NCBI GenBank assembly: GCA_002725285.1 | Contig: PBRC01000062.1 | Span: 1-53,439 of the forward strand | Source of the DNA: Gammaproteobacteria bacterium | GTDB taxonomy: Bacteria > Pseudomonadota > Gammaproteobacteria > Pseudomonadales > Azotimanducaceae | Direction of reading: 5' to 3' | DNA: 53,439 nucleotides | Shown: one piece after another, positions 8,698 through 17,651 of the stretch | Numbering within the stretch: the first letter of the stretch is position 1 | How the letters are laid out: the number at the start of each line of letters is the position of its first letter | The notes under the pieces: generated by a model | What the model was told of the DNA's origin: nothing | Seen by the model: the letters and a program-made list of their open reading frames with translations, nothing else | Databases searched by the model: none | Position numbers and translations under genes: made by a program

Positions 8698-9022
8698 GTT
8701 TATGCACCATGAAATATCTGGTCACTAAAGAAAACGGGTGAAGTGAGATCAGGGCTGATTGCGCAAGGCACCTATACGATAACTGTCAACCCATGCCAAT
8801 TCCATTCAATTCTTCAATCAGCCCGGGAAAAGGTATTTTATTCTCCCAATACCCAAGTTATAGTTAAAGCTGATATGCTGCCCGTTCCGCACAAAAGTGA
8901 GACGTATGCGGTAAGACAGAATCCTTTAACGTTTTGGTAAACTTGCCGGACTGATCCTGTAATCAGCCAAGACAAACGTGAGAATGGACCTTCAAACAGG
9001 GTCCTCAAGCTAGGAGAATTAA
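8698..9022 (+). other. AOR leader region, no gene
   Basis: No convincing ORF is present. Near the 3' end a small hairpin is possible (GGACC at 8986-8990 pairing with GGTCC at 9000-9004), placed just before the AOR ribosome site at about 9012-9016 (AGGAG). A Moco/Tuco-type riboswitch would be logical here, but I cannot match the known consensus by eye. Confidence 0.35.
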
Positions 9023-10723
9023 ATGAAGATCCTGCGGATTGATATGAGCACTCAAACATCAAGTTTTGAAGATCTGCCTGATGACTGGAAGATACTCGGT
9101 GGTCGCGGTTTGTCTGCAAAAATCCTGAACAAGGAAGTCCCACCTGATTCTGATCCATTGGGTGCAGAGGCACGCCTGATCCTGGCGAATGGACCCCTGG
9201 CTGGTACTAATGCCCCTTCTTTTGGTCGAATGTCAGTTGGCGCAAAAAGTCCATTGACCAAGGGTATTAAGGAAGCCAACGTTGGGGGAATCCTTTCACA
9301 ACAGCTCGATAAGTTGGGTATAAGAGCAATAGTCGTTCAGGGTGCACCATCAGATGGAAAGATCTATCTGGCAAAAATCAACAAAGATGGTGTTTCCATT
9401 GAGGATGCTGAAGCATTCCGGGGCATGGGGACTTATTCGATGTTTCCTGCTATGCGTGAAGAACATGGCAAAAAGCTGGGAATCATCGCTATTGGACCTG
9501 TTGGTGAGAATAAGAACAAAGCAGCGAGCGTCGCCCTGTCAGACAAAGATGGTCATCCATCACGACATGCAGCGCGAGGCGGAGTGGGAGCCGTTATGGG
9601 TGCCAAGGGCCTCAAGGCAATCCTGGTCGATGACTCAGATGCGGCTATCGTTGCACCAATACAGAGAGACGCGTACTTTGAAGCACTTAAGCCCTGGAAC
9701 AAGATTCTGGATAACGATCCACAGATAAAAAACGTATTCAGTGCCACGGGGACACCCGGTGTATTGGAACCTTTAAGCGGCATGGGCAGTACACCAATGA
9801 AGAACTATTCCGGTGAATCTTTCGAGGGTATCGAAGGTCTTTACGGAACGAATATTCGCGAGGAAGGTGACAAACGTGGTGGCAAAATGGATGCCTGCAT
9901 GCCTGGTTGTATGGTGAAGTGTTCAGTCGTCCATCACGACAAAGAAGGTGAACATGTTACGTCTGCTCTTGAGTACGAGACACTTGCCCTTATGGGAAGC
10001 AACCTGGGTGTTGGTGATGCTGATGACGTTGCTGGTTTTGATCGAAAATGTGATGACCTCGGTGCGGATACCATCGAGATTGGCAGCGCCCTCGGTATAG
10101 CTGCCAGTGTCGGGAAATTTGAATGGGGTGATGCCGCAGCAATTGATTCATTACTGGATGAAGTCGGAAAGGGAACCGGCCTTGGTGCAACGATCGCAGA
10201 TGGCGTTGTAGCGACTGCAGCAGCACTCGGTGTAAACCGCGTACCAGCGTTTAAAGGGCAGGCTATTCCTGCGCACGATCCCCGTGTCGGCAAACCCACC
10301 GGTGTGACATACGCAACGAGCCCAATGGGTGCAGACCATACAGCCGGTCTGAAGTATGAACTGGGTGACGAAGGTGCAGTAGAGCACTCACTTCAAGAAC
10401 AGATCTGGAATGCAGCACTTGATGCCCTCGGTCTGTGCGAATTCGCAGTTCCTGGCGATCGTACCCAGACCATGACATTTGTTAAGGATCTCCTTAATGC
10501 CTGCTATGACCTGGAACTCACCGCGGACGACATGGTCAATCTTGGACGTGACACGCTTAGAGACGAAATCGAGTTCAACAAGGGAGCTGAGATCGCTGAT
10601 TTTGATCCCGTACCTGATTTCGTCCGCAGCGAGGTCCTGCCACCCATGGGACTGGTGTTCGGTGTAGATCAGAAAGATATCACCAAAATCTGGGACAATC
10701 TGGACACGGTTGCTGTCCTTTAA
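9023..10723 (+). CDS. aor: Tungsten-dependent aldehyde:ferredoxin oxidoreductase
   Basis: This 566-residue enzyme oxidises aldehydes to carboxylic acids, or the reverse, passing electrons to ferredoxin. AOR-family marks are GGRGLSAKIL near residue 26, GPLAGTNAPSFGRM, and the cluster cysteines C292, C296, C300 (CMPGCMVKC) with C472 (LGLCEFAVPG). Domain 1 binds bis-tungstopterin and domains 2-3 wrap the cluster. Length is slightly below the roughly 600 residues of archaeal AOR. TAGGAG precedes the ATG. Tungstate uptake (wtpABC), moeA and a moaD-like gene lie 2-6.5 kb away on the opposite strand, a strong context for a W enzyme rather than a Mo enzyme. No dedicated ferredoxin or NADH subunit is adjacent; FdxA is about 14 kb away. 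Confidence 0.92.
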   Translation: MKILRIDMSTQTSSFEDLPDDWKILGGRGLSAKILNKEVPPDSDPLGAEARLILANGPLAGTNAPSFGRMSVGAKSPLTKGIKEANVGGILSQQLDKLGIRAIVVQGAPSDGKIYLAKINKDGVSIEDAEAFRGMGTYSMFPAMREEHGKKLGIIAIGPVGENKNKAASVALSDKDGHPSRHAARGGVGAVMGAKGLKAILVDDSDAAIVAPIQRDAYFEALKPWNKILDNDPQIKNVFSATGTPGVLEPLSGMGSTPMKNYSGESFEGIEGLYGTNIREEGDKRGGKMDACMPGCMVKCSVVHHDKEGEHVTSALEYETLALMGSNLGVGDADDVAGFDRKCDDLGADTIEIGSALGIAASVGKFEWGDAAAIDSLLDEVGKGTGLGATIADGVVATAAALGVNRVPAFKGQAIPAHDPRVGKPTGVTYATSPMGADHTAGLKYELGDEGAVEHSLQEQIWNAALDALGLCEFAVPGDRTQTMTFVKDLLNACYDLELTADDMVNLGRDTLRDEIEFNKGAEIADFDPVPDFVRSEVLPPMGLVFGVDQKDITKIWDNLDTVAVL

Positions 10724-10753
10724 CAATTGTCCAGAACTTCGTGACAAATCATG

Positions 10754-10782
10754 ATCCGGGGTCTGCAACGCAGATCCCGGAT
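10754..10782 (+). terminator. Hairpin after AOR
   Basis: A 13-bp stem (10754-10766 with 10770-10782, one G-U pair, loop AAC) follows the AOR stop by 30 bases. The run TTGCTTGTT after it is only moderately T-rich, so it is a probable but not ideal Rho-independent terminator. Confidence 0.65.
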
Positions 10783-10847
10783 TGCTTGTTCCTGCCTTAA
10801 GTCAATACCTGCCGGGTAACCTGCACATCCTATGTTGAAACTCCCGC

Positions 10848-11279
10848 ATGCCTAATCAGGGGAAGTTGTTCTCTGTCCTCTTTCCTGAAACGCCCAGGGA
10901 TTTCCCTTATCGCAGGACGGTGATCATGGTGCTGCGCGTAATACATATCCTTACAGGGAGTGTCCTTCTGGGTGGCTTTCTATTCGATCAGTCTGCATCT
11001 ACCCTAACACCCTGGCTATGGGGCGCCGCAATCTCTGGTATGACAATTCTGATAATTGATATGCATGCCAGTTTCGCGATTCTGTTTGAACTCCGTGGCA
11101 TCGCGGTTCTGATAAAAATCATTCTCCTGTTGCTGATCAATATATTCTTTGAGCAACGTATCCTTCTGATGATGATAATACTGACAATCGGTGTTCTCAG
11201 TAGCCACATGTCCAAAAAGTACCGGCATCAGCTGTTTTTCTTTGCCGAGAAGATCGTCTCCGATAAGAGACGTGGTTAA
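10848..11279 (+). CDS. Four-TM membrane protein, function unknown
   Basis: The 143-residue protein has four predicted membrane segments (around VLRVIHILTGSVLLGG, LWGAAISGMTILIID, IAVLIKIILLLLINIFF and ILLMMIILTIGVLSSH) and a basic C-terminal tail. A histidine in the first segment might bind haem or metal, but there is no clear family motif. An internal ATG at 10926 would remove the polar N-terminus and still keep all four segments, so the start is uncertain. The gene lies beyond the AOR terminator and is convergent with the porin. Confidence 0.6.
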   Translation: MPNQGKLFSVLFPETPRDFPYRRTVIMVLRVIHILTGSVLLGGFLFDQSASTLTPWLWGAAISGMTILIIDMHASFAILFELRGIAVLIKIILLLLINIFFEQRILLMMIILTIGVLSSHMSKKYRHQLFFFAEKIVSDKRRG

Positions 11280-11313
11280 CAGGGTTGATCTTGCAGTCTG
11301 CAGCCAGTTTATT

Positions 11314-12708
11314 TTAGAAACTCAGACTGACCTGTGAGTAAACATAGGTTGAATCTCCCTGTCGATTCGAAGTGGGGACATCATCCCTGAATTCATCCGC
11401 AAAGAGATGAGCGATCCCAGCTTCGAGTCGAATGTTTCCCGGACGTAAATTCCATCGCCCACGCACTTCAATCTGCTGCCCCAGGTAGGTACCACTGTCA
11501 CCATCTACATCCTGCAGACCGGTCGTTGCCCAGGTATCTTTGTCAGAAGCCAGCCAATATGCCCGGTGAGAGATGAAACCTGAAAATCCTTTCCCTGGTT
11601 TGAGCTGCAATCTAAATCCAAATGTTTTCAGGTTAGTACGTGAAAACGGACCGTATATCCCGGTCGGACCAAAATCAAAACGCCGCGCACCGAAAAGAGA
11701 TTCAAATCGCTCATTGTCAGAGTCAAGCGGATCACCATCCCCGCTGGCATAATCATATTGTGCTATCAAACGCGCCTGCCATGGTGAATTGAAAGTGTAA
11801 CCAAGTTCCAGATGCAGGAAGTAGGCGGTGTGATCCAGATCTCCAACAACCGTTGAAGATGAAGATAATCGCGATTCGCCAAACTGAAAGGCAGACTCAA
11901 TCTGGTGGTCGAACTGAGCCACCTGAGTTGGATGAGTCATGCGGAATCCAATCGTAGCCAGATCCCGATTTCGAGTCACCCGGCCTGGTGAATCGTCTTC
12001 ATCAATTCCAAAGTAGAAAAACTCACCTCTGTCACCCCAGCTCAGATCAGTCGCATAATGAATGCCCCAGAATTTAACCTCAGTGTCCACTTCATCCAGT
12101 TTCCTCTCATTGTCCCTCAAATCCCCCGCAAATGTGGGTAGGCGGTATACAGGTAAGGTATAAAAAACGCGCCACTGATCCCCACCCTCTCCACGCCACT
12201 TCCAGTCAGCACCCGAGAATGCGCTGAGAGTATTACGATATCTGCTTCGTGCAACAAAACGACGACTCCCCACATCCATGGTGAAACGACCCAAACGTAA
12301 ATCAGAGCGACTCCCTTTTGAAAACAGATCCTTATCACGCCACTGAACATACGCCTGAAGTGGTTCAACGCTGTTAACAATTGAAGTATTGACCATGGAA
12401 CCACTGTCATTCAGTTCGGCTCGTGAATCGATCATTTCACCAACCAACACGAAAGGTCCCCGTCCAAGGGTCGCCTTCATGGTGGTTCGCAGAACCAGAA
12501 CCTGATCACTGCCGGTTCGCCCAAGGCGAAACTGTGAATCAAGTGATTCATATCGGGTCCGGTGAGTTCCTTCCAGGATCAACCAGTCTGGCGTACCCAT
12601 GGCCCGATTCAGTTTCCAGGGTTGACTCGATTCAGCTAACGACTCAAACGGAGCTGCCATGAGAACCAGGCAGGTAACCGCTAGCGACGTTACTACTCTG
12701 AGTTGCAT
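11314..12708 (-). CDS. AlgE-type outer-membrane porin (alginate export family)
   Basis: A 464-residue protein with an N-terminal signal peptide (MQLRVVTSLAVTCLVLMAAP, cleaved near ESLAES) is followed by alternating amphipathic strands and ends in a C-terminal aromatic residue (VYSQVSLSF), typical of BamA-assembled barrels. The motifs RLGRFTMDVGSRRFVARSRYRNT and SGADWKWRG are those of the alginate-export domain family, whose members are often general anion channels rather than alginate exporters. No alginate genes are nearby. Its place between AOR and the tungstate importer suggests it might pass oxyanions or aldehyde/acid substrates across the outer membrane (inference). Confidence 0.82.
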   Translation of the reverse strand: MQLRVVTSLAVTCLVLMAAPFESLAESSQPWKLNRAMGTPDWLILEGTHRTRYESLDSQFRLGRTGSDQVLVLRTTMKATLGRGPFVLVGEMIDSRAELNDSGSMVNTSIVNSVEPLQAYVQWRDKDLFSKGSRSDLRLGRFTMDVGSRRFVARSRYRNTLSAFSGADWKWRGEGGDQWRVFYTLPVYRLPTFAGDLRDNERKLDEVDTEVKFWGIHYATDLSWGDRGEFFYFGIDEDDSPGRVTRNRDLATIGFRMTHPTQVAQFDHQIESAFQFGESRLSSSSTVVGDLDHTAYFLHLELGYTFNSPWQARLIAQYDYASGDGDPLDSDNERFESLFGARRFDFGPTGIYGPFSRTNLKTFGFRLQLKPGKGFSGFISHRAYWLASDKDTWATTGLQDVDGDSGTYLGQQIEVRGRWNLRPGNIRLEAGIAHLFADEFRDDVPTSNRQGDSTYVYSQVSLSF

Positions 12709-12874
12709 TCCTAATTACCCATCTTTACCCGGTCATCATCGCAACAGGTCTCAACTACCCGGGTTGCGCAGAAGAAAATTTCCAGACAAATACACGCCCA
12801 TGTGCAGGAACATGTTGTTATTAGCCGCTGAAATAAAACAGAAAACAAGTTGATGTTGAAGCAATGCCTCGAGA

Positions 12875-13129
12875 TCAACCTCCAACCATTGGTGGAAAGA
12901 AGGTCACCTGATCACCATCTGTTAAGGGGTGATCAGTCTTTACCATCGATTGATTCACCGCTATCAGCAGATCTTCATGGTGAAGCATGTTGGACCATTC
13001 CTCTTCTCTATCTGCACAAAGAGCTTCGATCAGCGCAGCAACATCAGCTAATTCTGCATGCCAATCAACTTCATCTTTGTCTTTCTTCAGGGTTGTTACG
13101 AGACTGCCAAGGTACTTAATTTTAATCAC
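12875..13129 (-). CDS. MoaD/ThiS-type ubiquitin-like sulfur carrier
   Basis: The 84-residue beta-grasp protein ends in the diglycine FFPPMVGG, the site that is thiocarboxylated when MoaD donates sulfur to precursor Z in molybdopterin synthase. It starts with GTG (MIKIKYLGSL); the ribosome site is weak. It lies 94 bp downstream of moeA in a run of same-strand genes with wtpABC, and no MoaE, MoaA or MoaC is present. It is best read as a paralogue dedicated to the tungsten pterin cofactor, as seen beside AOR genes in other organisms. Confidence 0.85.
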   Translation of the reverse strand: MIKIKYLGSLVTTLKKDKDEVDWHAELADVAALIEALCADREEEWSNMLHHEDLLIAVNQSMVKTDHPLTDGDQVTFFPPMVGG

Positions 13130-13223
13130 AAATCCAATCCGTTTATCAGGGTTACGACAATTAGGCTAGTCATGTCCAATTGCCACGTAATCATACCCGG
13201 AATAACCAATCTCAACATCCCGG

Positions 13224-14402
13224 CTATTGCAGAAATCTGACCGTTACCAGGTCTCCTTCATCAATTGAGGAGACACCGATAGGCATATAACCCAGACCAT
13301 CTGCTTCACAAATGGATTCAACATGAGCAGAGCCATGAAATTCACAGGGTAAAACCGCGCCATCCTCTGTCAGTTTGAAGGGAAACCAGTTTTCACGAAC
13401 CGTGCGCGCACGGCTGCGCGTTTGCGCCATCGGAATACGAAGCCTTCCGGGTCGATAGACATGCCCCATCAGACGATACAAAAATGGCTTGACGAGTAGT
13501 TCGAACTGGGTGAAAGCCGCCACCGGACTCCCGGGTAATCCGACACAAAAACACCCGTCGGATACGCCAAACGTTGTTGGTTTACCTGGCTGCACCGCGA
13601 TTTCCTCGAAAAGAATAGTGACGTTATTAGCTTTCATAATACCCGGCACCAGATCAAGGTCACCCATTGATACACCTCCAGTCAGCAGTACAACATCACT
13701 CTCCGACATTGCTTTTTTCAGGGTCGAATCGAGTGATTCCTCGGTATCCCTGGCAATACCGTAATAGTTTGGTATCGCATTGGCGGCCTGTACCTGTGCG
13801 ATGATCTGGTGACTATTACTGGTTCGTATCTGAGACAGATCCGGCTTCACATCTGGTTCAACAAGTTCATCTCCCGTTGCAACGATACCGACTCGCGGTC
13901 TGCGAGTGACATTGGGTAAGACGCATCCTACCGATGCCAGCATGGCCATATGCTGCGAACGAAGCAGAGTGCCTGCAGTCAGAACGACATCACCTGTCTG
14001 AATGTCCTCACCTTTTTCACAGAGATTGTCACGCGTCTCCTCCATTGTGAAACGAACTGTACTTTCGCCCAGTTCTTCAGTCTCCTCCACAATTATCACG
14101 CAATCGGCACCATCAGGAATCATCCCGCCAGTCATGATTTTGGCACACTCATTGGTTCCAATAGTCTTCGTCGGCACAGCACCGGCTTTCAGAATCTCAA
14201 CGACCGCGAGGTCATTGGCAATATCCTTTCTCTGACAGGCATATCCGTCCATAGCAGCTTTCCTAAACGGTGGCATATCCATATCCGAATGAACATCCTC
14301 GGCAAGTATCCTGTTCAGTGCCTGATCCAATTCCACCCGCTCCGATCCAAGCGTCTGTGCCTGAGTGATCATTAATTCATGTGCTTCACTTTGTGTAATC
14401 AT
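13224..14402 (-). CDS. moeA: Molybdopterin molybdenumtransferase MoeA
   Basis: The 392-residue protein follows MoeA architecture: an N-terminal domain with DQALNRILAEDVHSDMDMPPF, AMDGYA and a KIMTGGMIPDGAD stretch, the central MoCF/MogA-like domain with GDELVEP, TGGVSMGDLDLVP and PGKPTTFG, then GLPGSPVAAF and a C-terminal beta domain. MoeA inserts molybdate or tungstate into adenylated molybdopterin. The location between wtpC and moaD suggests a tungsten-dedicated copy. GAGGAAG lies just ahead of the ATG. It follows wtpC by about 60 bp, in a probable wtpABC-moeA-moaD operon. Confidence 0.93.
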   Translation of the reverse strand: MITQSEAHELMITQAQTLGSERVELDQALNRILAEDVHSDMDMPPFRKAAMDGYACQRKDIANDLAVVEILKAGAVPTKTIGTNECAKIMTGGMIPDGADCVIIVEETEELGESTVRFTMEETRDNLCEKGEDIQTGDVVLTAGTLLRSQHMAMLASVGCVLPNVTRRPRVGIVATGDELVEPDVKPDLSQIRTSNSHQIIAQVQAANAIPNYYGIARDTEESLDSTLKKAMSESDVVLLTGGVSMGDLDLVPGIMKANNVTILFEEIAVQPGKPTTFGVSDGCFCVGLPGSPVAAFTQFELLVKPFLYRLMGHVYRPGRLRIPMAQTRSRARTVRENWFPFKLTEDGAVLPCEFHGSAHVESICEADGLGYMPIGVSSIDEGDLVTVRFLQ

Positions 14403-14462
14403 TTCTTCCTCTGATCCCGATTATTCTTTTGCCCATCGTATATTCAACCGGCCTGGTCGATA

Positions 14463-15539
14463 TCACTTTGCTATGTACTGCATGTCGGATGAGTCAAGAC
14501 TCACCCAGACTTCTTTCCCTCTCGCCACTTCCAGCCTTTCCATGGATTCTCTTGAAACCAGAGCAGTTACCTCCACACCAATATCGATGGTCAATTCTGA
14601 CCCAAGTCGAGCCGGCGCAATATCGATAACTGTGCCCTTAAAGCAGTTTTGGGATCTTGAGTCTTCCCGTGACAGCGACACCTTAATGTCTTCACTGCGA
14701 AAAGCCAGATACCCCACCCCTGATGACGCCTCAGTAAGCAACAGAAATGTCATTCCTCCAGTGACGAATCGAGACATTGCACAGTCCCCATCGTAGGACG
14801 CTCCATCGCCAGATACATCCAGACAGCCACTGAAACAGTTACGAATACCAATAAAGCGAGCGACAAACTCAGACCTGGGATGATGGAAAACCTCATCAGG
14901 TGTTCCAACCTGCGTTACAGTCTTCTGTTCCATAATTGCCACCCGAGAGGCCAGCGCCATCGCTTCTTTATATTCATGAGTAACATGGATGATGGTATGA
15001 CCTTCGTGATGAAGTGAACGTAAAAGTGCCTGCAGATCCGTTCGCGACTGAGTATCGAGTGACGACAAGGGCTCATCAAGCAGAAGGCAGCGAGGTTCAG
15101 TAGCCAAGGTCCGTGCCAGTGCGACTCTTTGTGACTCACCGCCAGAGAGCGTACCCGGGTATCGATGCAGGAGCTCTTTAATACTGACAGTCTCCGCCAA
15201 ATCTGATACTCGTTTTTCAATCGCTGCAGAATCGATCTTTTTAGGCCTAAGTCCAAAAGCGATGTTCTGTCGCACCGTCATGTGAGGAAACAATGCCTGA
15301 TCCTGGTAAACCAACCCCATCTGACGGTGTTGAATTCGTTCGCGGGTAATGTCCTCGCCATTCCACAGAATTCTCCCCGTGTCAGGAAGGATCAGACCAG
15401 CAAGAAGTTCAAGCAGAACAGTTTTTCCGACACCCGATGCACCGAGCAGAACAAAATAATCACCATCCTCAACATCGAAGGAAACATTGCTGAGAGTAAA
15501 ATCAGGCAGGTCTACCCCGACATCCTTAACGCACAACAT
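14463..15539 (-). CDS. wtpC: Tungstate/molybdate ABC transporter ATP-binding protein
   Basis: This is a 358-residue ABC ATPase with Walker A GASGVGKT, Q-loop region YQDQALFPHMTVRQN, signature LSGGESQRVALART, Walker B CLLLDEP and the H-loop IIHVTHE, followed by a C-terminal TOBE-like oxyanion-sensing domain (about residues 230-355) that may lower transport when cargo accumulates. The ATG at 15539 overlaps the end of wtpB by 14 bases with AAGGA upstream; the longer frame start at 15557 is less likely. It energises WtpB at the inner membrane. Confidence 0.9.
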   Translation of the reverse strand: MLCVKDVGVDLPDFTLSNVSFDVEDGDYFVLLGASGVGKTVLLELLAGLILPDTGRILWNGEDITRERIQHRQMGLVYQDQALFPHMTVRQNIAFGLRPKKIDSAAIEKRVSDLAETVSIKELLHRYPGTLSGGESQRVALARTLATEPRCLLLDEPLSSLDTQSRTDLQALLRSLHHEGHTIIHVTHEYKEAMALASRVAIMEQKTVTQVGTPDEVFHHPRSEFVARFIGIRNCFSGCLDVSGDGASYDGDCAMSRFVTGGMTFLLLTEASSGVGYLAFRSEDIKVSLSREDSRSQNCFKGTVIDIAPARLGSELTIDIGVEVTALVSRESMERLEVARGKEVWVSLDSSDMQYIAK

Positions 15540-16335
15540 CGCCGGGTTCCTTAGCAAGCAGCCGAATCACAATAAAAAAGACGAGGCATACAGCGATAAA
15601 CAATATGGCAATCGGTCGCGCGGACTGCAATCCGAACGCACCGAATCTCTCATATATCAGCACAGGCGTTACTATCGGATGATAGGCCACTACAATGACA
15701 GCTCCAAACTCACTGAGTCCTCTGGCCCACATCAGAACGAATCCTGACAGAATCGCCCGCCATGCAAGCGGCACCGAGATGAAGAAGAATACACGCGCAG
15801 GCGAAGCACCGAGGCTGAGCGCAGCCTTCTCCAACCGCTCAGGAACCGCCGAAAAACCGTTTCGCGCCGCATTGATCAGAAATGGGATACTCACAAATGC
15901 CATCGCGATCATGATGCCAGCCGCACCCCCAACGAAGTGAAACCCCATGCTCTCAGCTGCACTGCCTATTGGTGTGTTGCGGGAAACAACACCGAGAATG
16001 GCTATTCCAGCCGCGGAATGGGGAATAACAATGGGAATATCAACAAACGCAACAACCAGTCTCTTAAACGGAAAATTCTTTCTGGCAAGAAGATAGGCAA
16101 AAGGCACTGACAAGGTACCTAGGATGAGTGTGGCTGCCATCGAGGTCCACAATGTAAGCCAAATGCTCTTTTGAACCTCTGCATCGATTGCTGTTTCAGT
16201 CAAATCGGAAAAAGAAGTCTGCAACACCATTCCTAGCAGAGGTGCAATGATAAAAAGCAGCACCAGGCCCCCAAAAAAGGAGAAGAGCAGGTAGAGGGGT
16301 TCAATCCTCATTTTGGGTGTCAAAATCGGTGTCAT
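15526..16335 (-). CDS. wtpB: Tungstate/molybdate ABC transporter permease
   Basis: The 269-residue inner-membrane protein has about six hydrophobic segments and the MetI-type permease loop (ERLEKAALSLGASPARVFFFI, the EAA motif that contacts the ATPase). The family is ModB/WtpB. Its ATG overlaps the wtpA stop as ATGA, and its 3' end overlaps wtpC, so all three genes are translationally coupled. Confidence 0.9.
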   Translation of the reverse strand: MTPILTPKMRIEPLYLLFSFFGGLVLLFIIAPLLGMVLQTSFSDLTETAIDAEVQKSIWLTLWTSMAATLILGTLSVPFAYLLARKNFPFKRLVVAFVDIPIVIPHSAAGIAILGVVSRNTPIGSAAESMGFHFVGGAAGIMIAMAFVSIPFLINAARNGFSAVPERLEKAALSLGASPARVFFFISVPLAWRAILSGFVLMWARGLSEFGAVIVVAYHPIVTPVLIYERFGAFGLQSARPIAILFIAVCLVFFIVIRLLAKEPGDVVR

Positions 16336-17300
16336 TGTTTTCTTGCAAACTTCTGTAGTTCAGCAGGAATGTTGTCGTATGTATCCGAAAAACTGGGGAC
16401 CAGCGATGGTTGCCCATTTCGTTCCATAATGGCTATTCCTTTACTGTTTTCAAGAAGGAATTCCACAAATACTACGGCTGCCTCTGGATTTGTTACCTTT
16501 GTCGGTATTGTGACCCCATAAACCATTGGTGCACCTGGTTTCGTGATAGTGGACCCTGGCTTTTTCCCCGAGATCTCGACATTTACCGATTCATAGATCC
16601 CGGCCATGGCTGGATTCTTCAGGTTGATTTCATCAGGCAAGGTAACCCATTTCAAACCATGCTGGCTCGCAACCGAACGATATATAAAGATGTAGTCAAT
16701 TTCACCGACTTCGAGTAGAGCAATCAGATCTGTTTCCTTGGGTCGGATATGCCGCCGGTCTTTGTCCAGTATCTGTTTGGACAGCCCCGACTGCCCGTAG
16801 TGCTGTTCGGCAAGTTTTGATGTGAGCACGGTTCGGTAACCACAGGGATCCGAATTCGGATCGGCCCGACCATAAGCCACATCATTTTTTTTCAGAATCT
16901 CATACCAGTTGTCATTGCTGATTTCCCGGGCATATCTAGAGTGCTCTGTGTAAGCGAGCACCATTTCATTGGCGGCAAACCTGATCGTCCAACTGGCGTG
17001 GTCAGGAATAAGAAGTGCATCGATAACGGTATAGTCTGCTGAACCAAACACATCTGCCTCGCGATTCAGATCGGAGATCTTTCTGGCAGATGCACGACTT
17101 CCGGCAGCCTCAAGTGTCACTCGCACCCCCGGGTACTCCTTTTTGAACGCTCTGGCGACTTCCTTGAATGGCACGGACAGGCTTCCTGCATGGAAAACCA
17201 TTAGATCTCCGGAAATATCTGCACGACTATGCGGTACAAAGATCATCAGAATGACCAGGTTCATCAGGCCGAATCCTTTACAAACTTCTTTCAGCTTCAT
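16332..17300 (-). CDS. wtpA: Tungstate/molybdate-binding periplasmic protein
   Basis: The 322-residue substrate-binding protein has an N-terminal signal (NLVILMIFVPHSRA) and WtpA/ModA family motifs: FHAGSLSVPFKEV at the mature N-terminus, EAAGSRASARKISDL, YGRADPNSDPCGYR and KPGAPMVYGVTIP. WtpA-type proteins bind tungstate and molybdate through six-coordinate metal contacts, unlike ModA; I cannot verify the ligands without a structure. As first gene of wtpABC-moeA-moaD it implies the operon serves tungsten supply to AOR. The leader (17301-17405) contains an isolated TGATATCA palindrome but no clear regulator site. Confidence 0.9.
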   Translation of the reverse strand: MKLKEVCKGFGLMNLVILMIFVPHSRADISGDLMVFHAGSLSVPFKEVARAFKKEYPGVRVTLEAAGSRASARKISDLNREADVFGSADYTVIDALLIPDHASWTIRFAANEMVLAYTEHSRYAREISNDNWYEILKKNDVAYGRADPNSDPCGYRTVLTSKLAEQHYGQSGLSKQILDKDRRHIRPKETDLIALLEVGEIDYIFIYRSVASQHGLKWVTLPDEINLKNPAMAGIYESVNVEISGKKPGSTITKPGAPMVYGVTIPTKVTNPEAAVVFVEFLLENSKGIAIMERNGQPSLVPSFSDTYDNIPAELQKFARKQ

Positions 17301-17405
17301 GTTCTTTTTATAACCCGTCGAACAGACAATGATATCAAATCGCGAACCCTACCAAGACCCGTTTAAGATGTCACCTTGGCGAGCAGCCAGCCTCCGTAAT
17401 CATTA

Positions 17406-17630
17406 TTAACGCGAGTACTTTTCCTTAATCTTTTTCAGCAGAGATATATCCGAAGTAGCAAGCACAGTGGAAGATAGAAGTGGCAGCTTCTCCCTGTCTT
17501 TGAATTGCTCCGGCGGGACACCCATCCTTCTCCCCATGAGAATGTCACGGTATGAATTACACCCCAATGTCGGTGATCGATAGCTTACCGCGTAGATTGA
17601 GGGGAATAGAATAGTGGTTGTACGGGTCAC
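17406..17630 (-). CDS. Short ORF downstream of SCO1, doubtful
   Basis: A 74-codon GTG-started frame follows the SCO1 stop by about 20 bases on the same strand. It has no signal peptide or known motif, though the segment ILMGRRMGVPPEQFKDREKLP has protein-like composition. It could be a small accessory gene or the tail of a decayed one. Confidence 0.3.
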   Translation of the reverse strand: MTRTTTILFPSIYAVSYRSPTLGCNSYRDILMGRRMGVPPEQFKDREKLPLLSSTVLATSDISLLKKIKEKYSR

Positions 17631-17651
17631 TGCGGCAAAAGCCAGTCGATG

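Noticed and set aside
8698-9022. Possible molybdenum/tungsten cofactor riboswitch before AOR
   Set aside because: Only a 5-bp hairpin is visible and I could not match the multi-stem consensus without a covariance model search.
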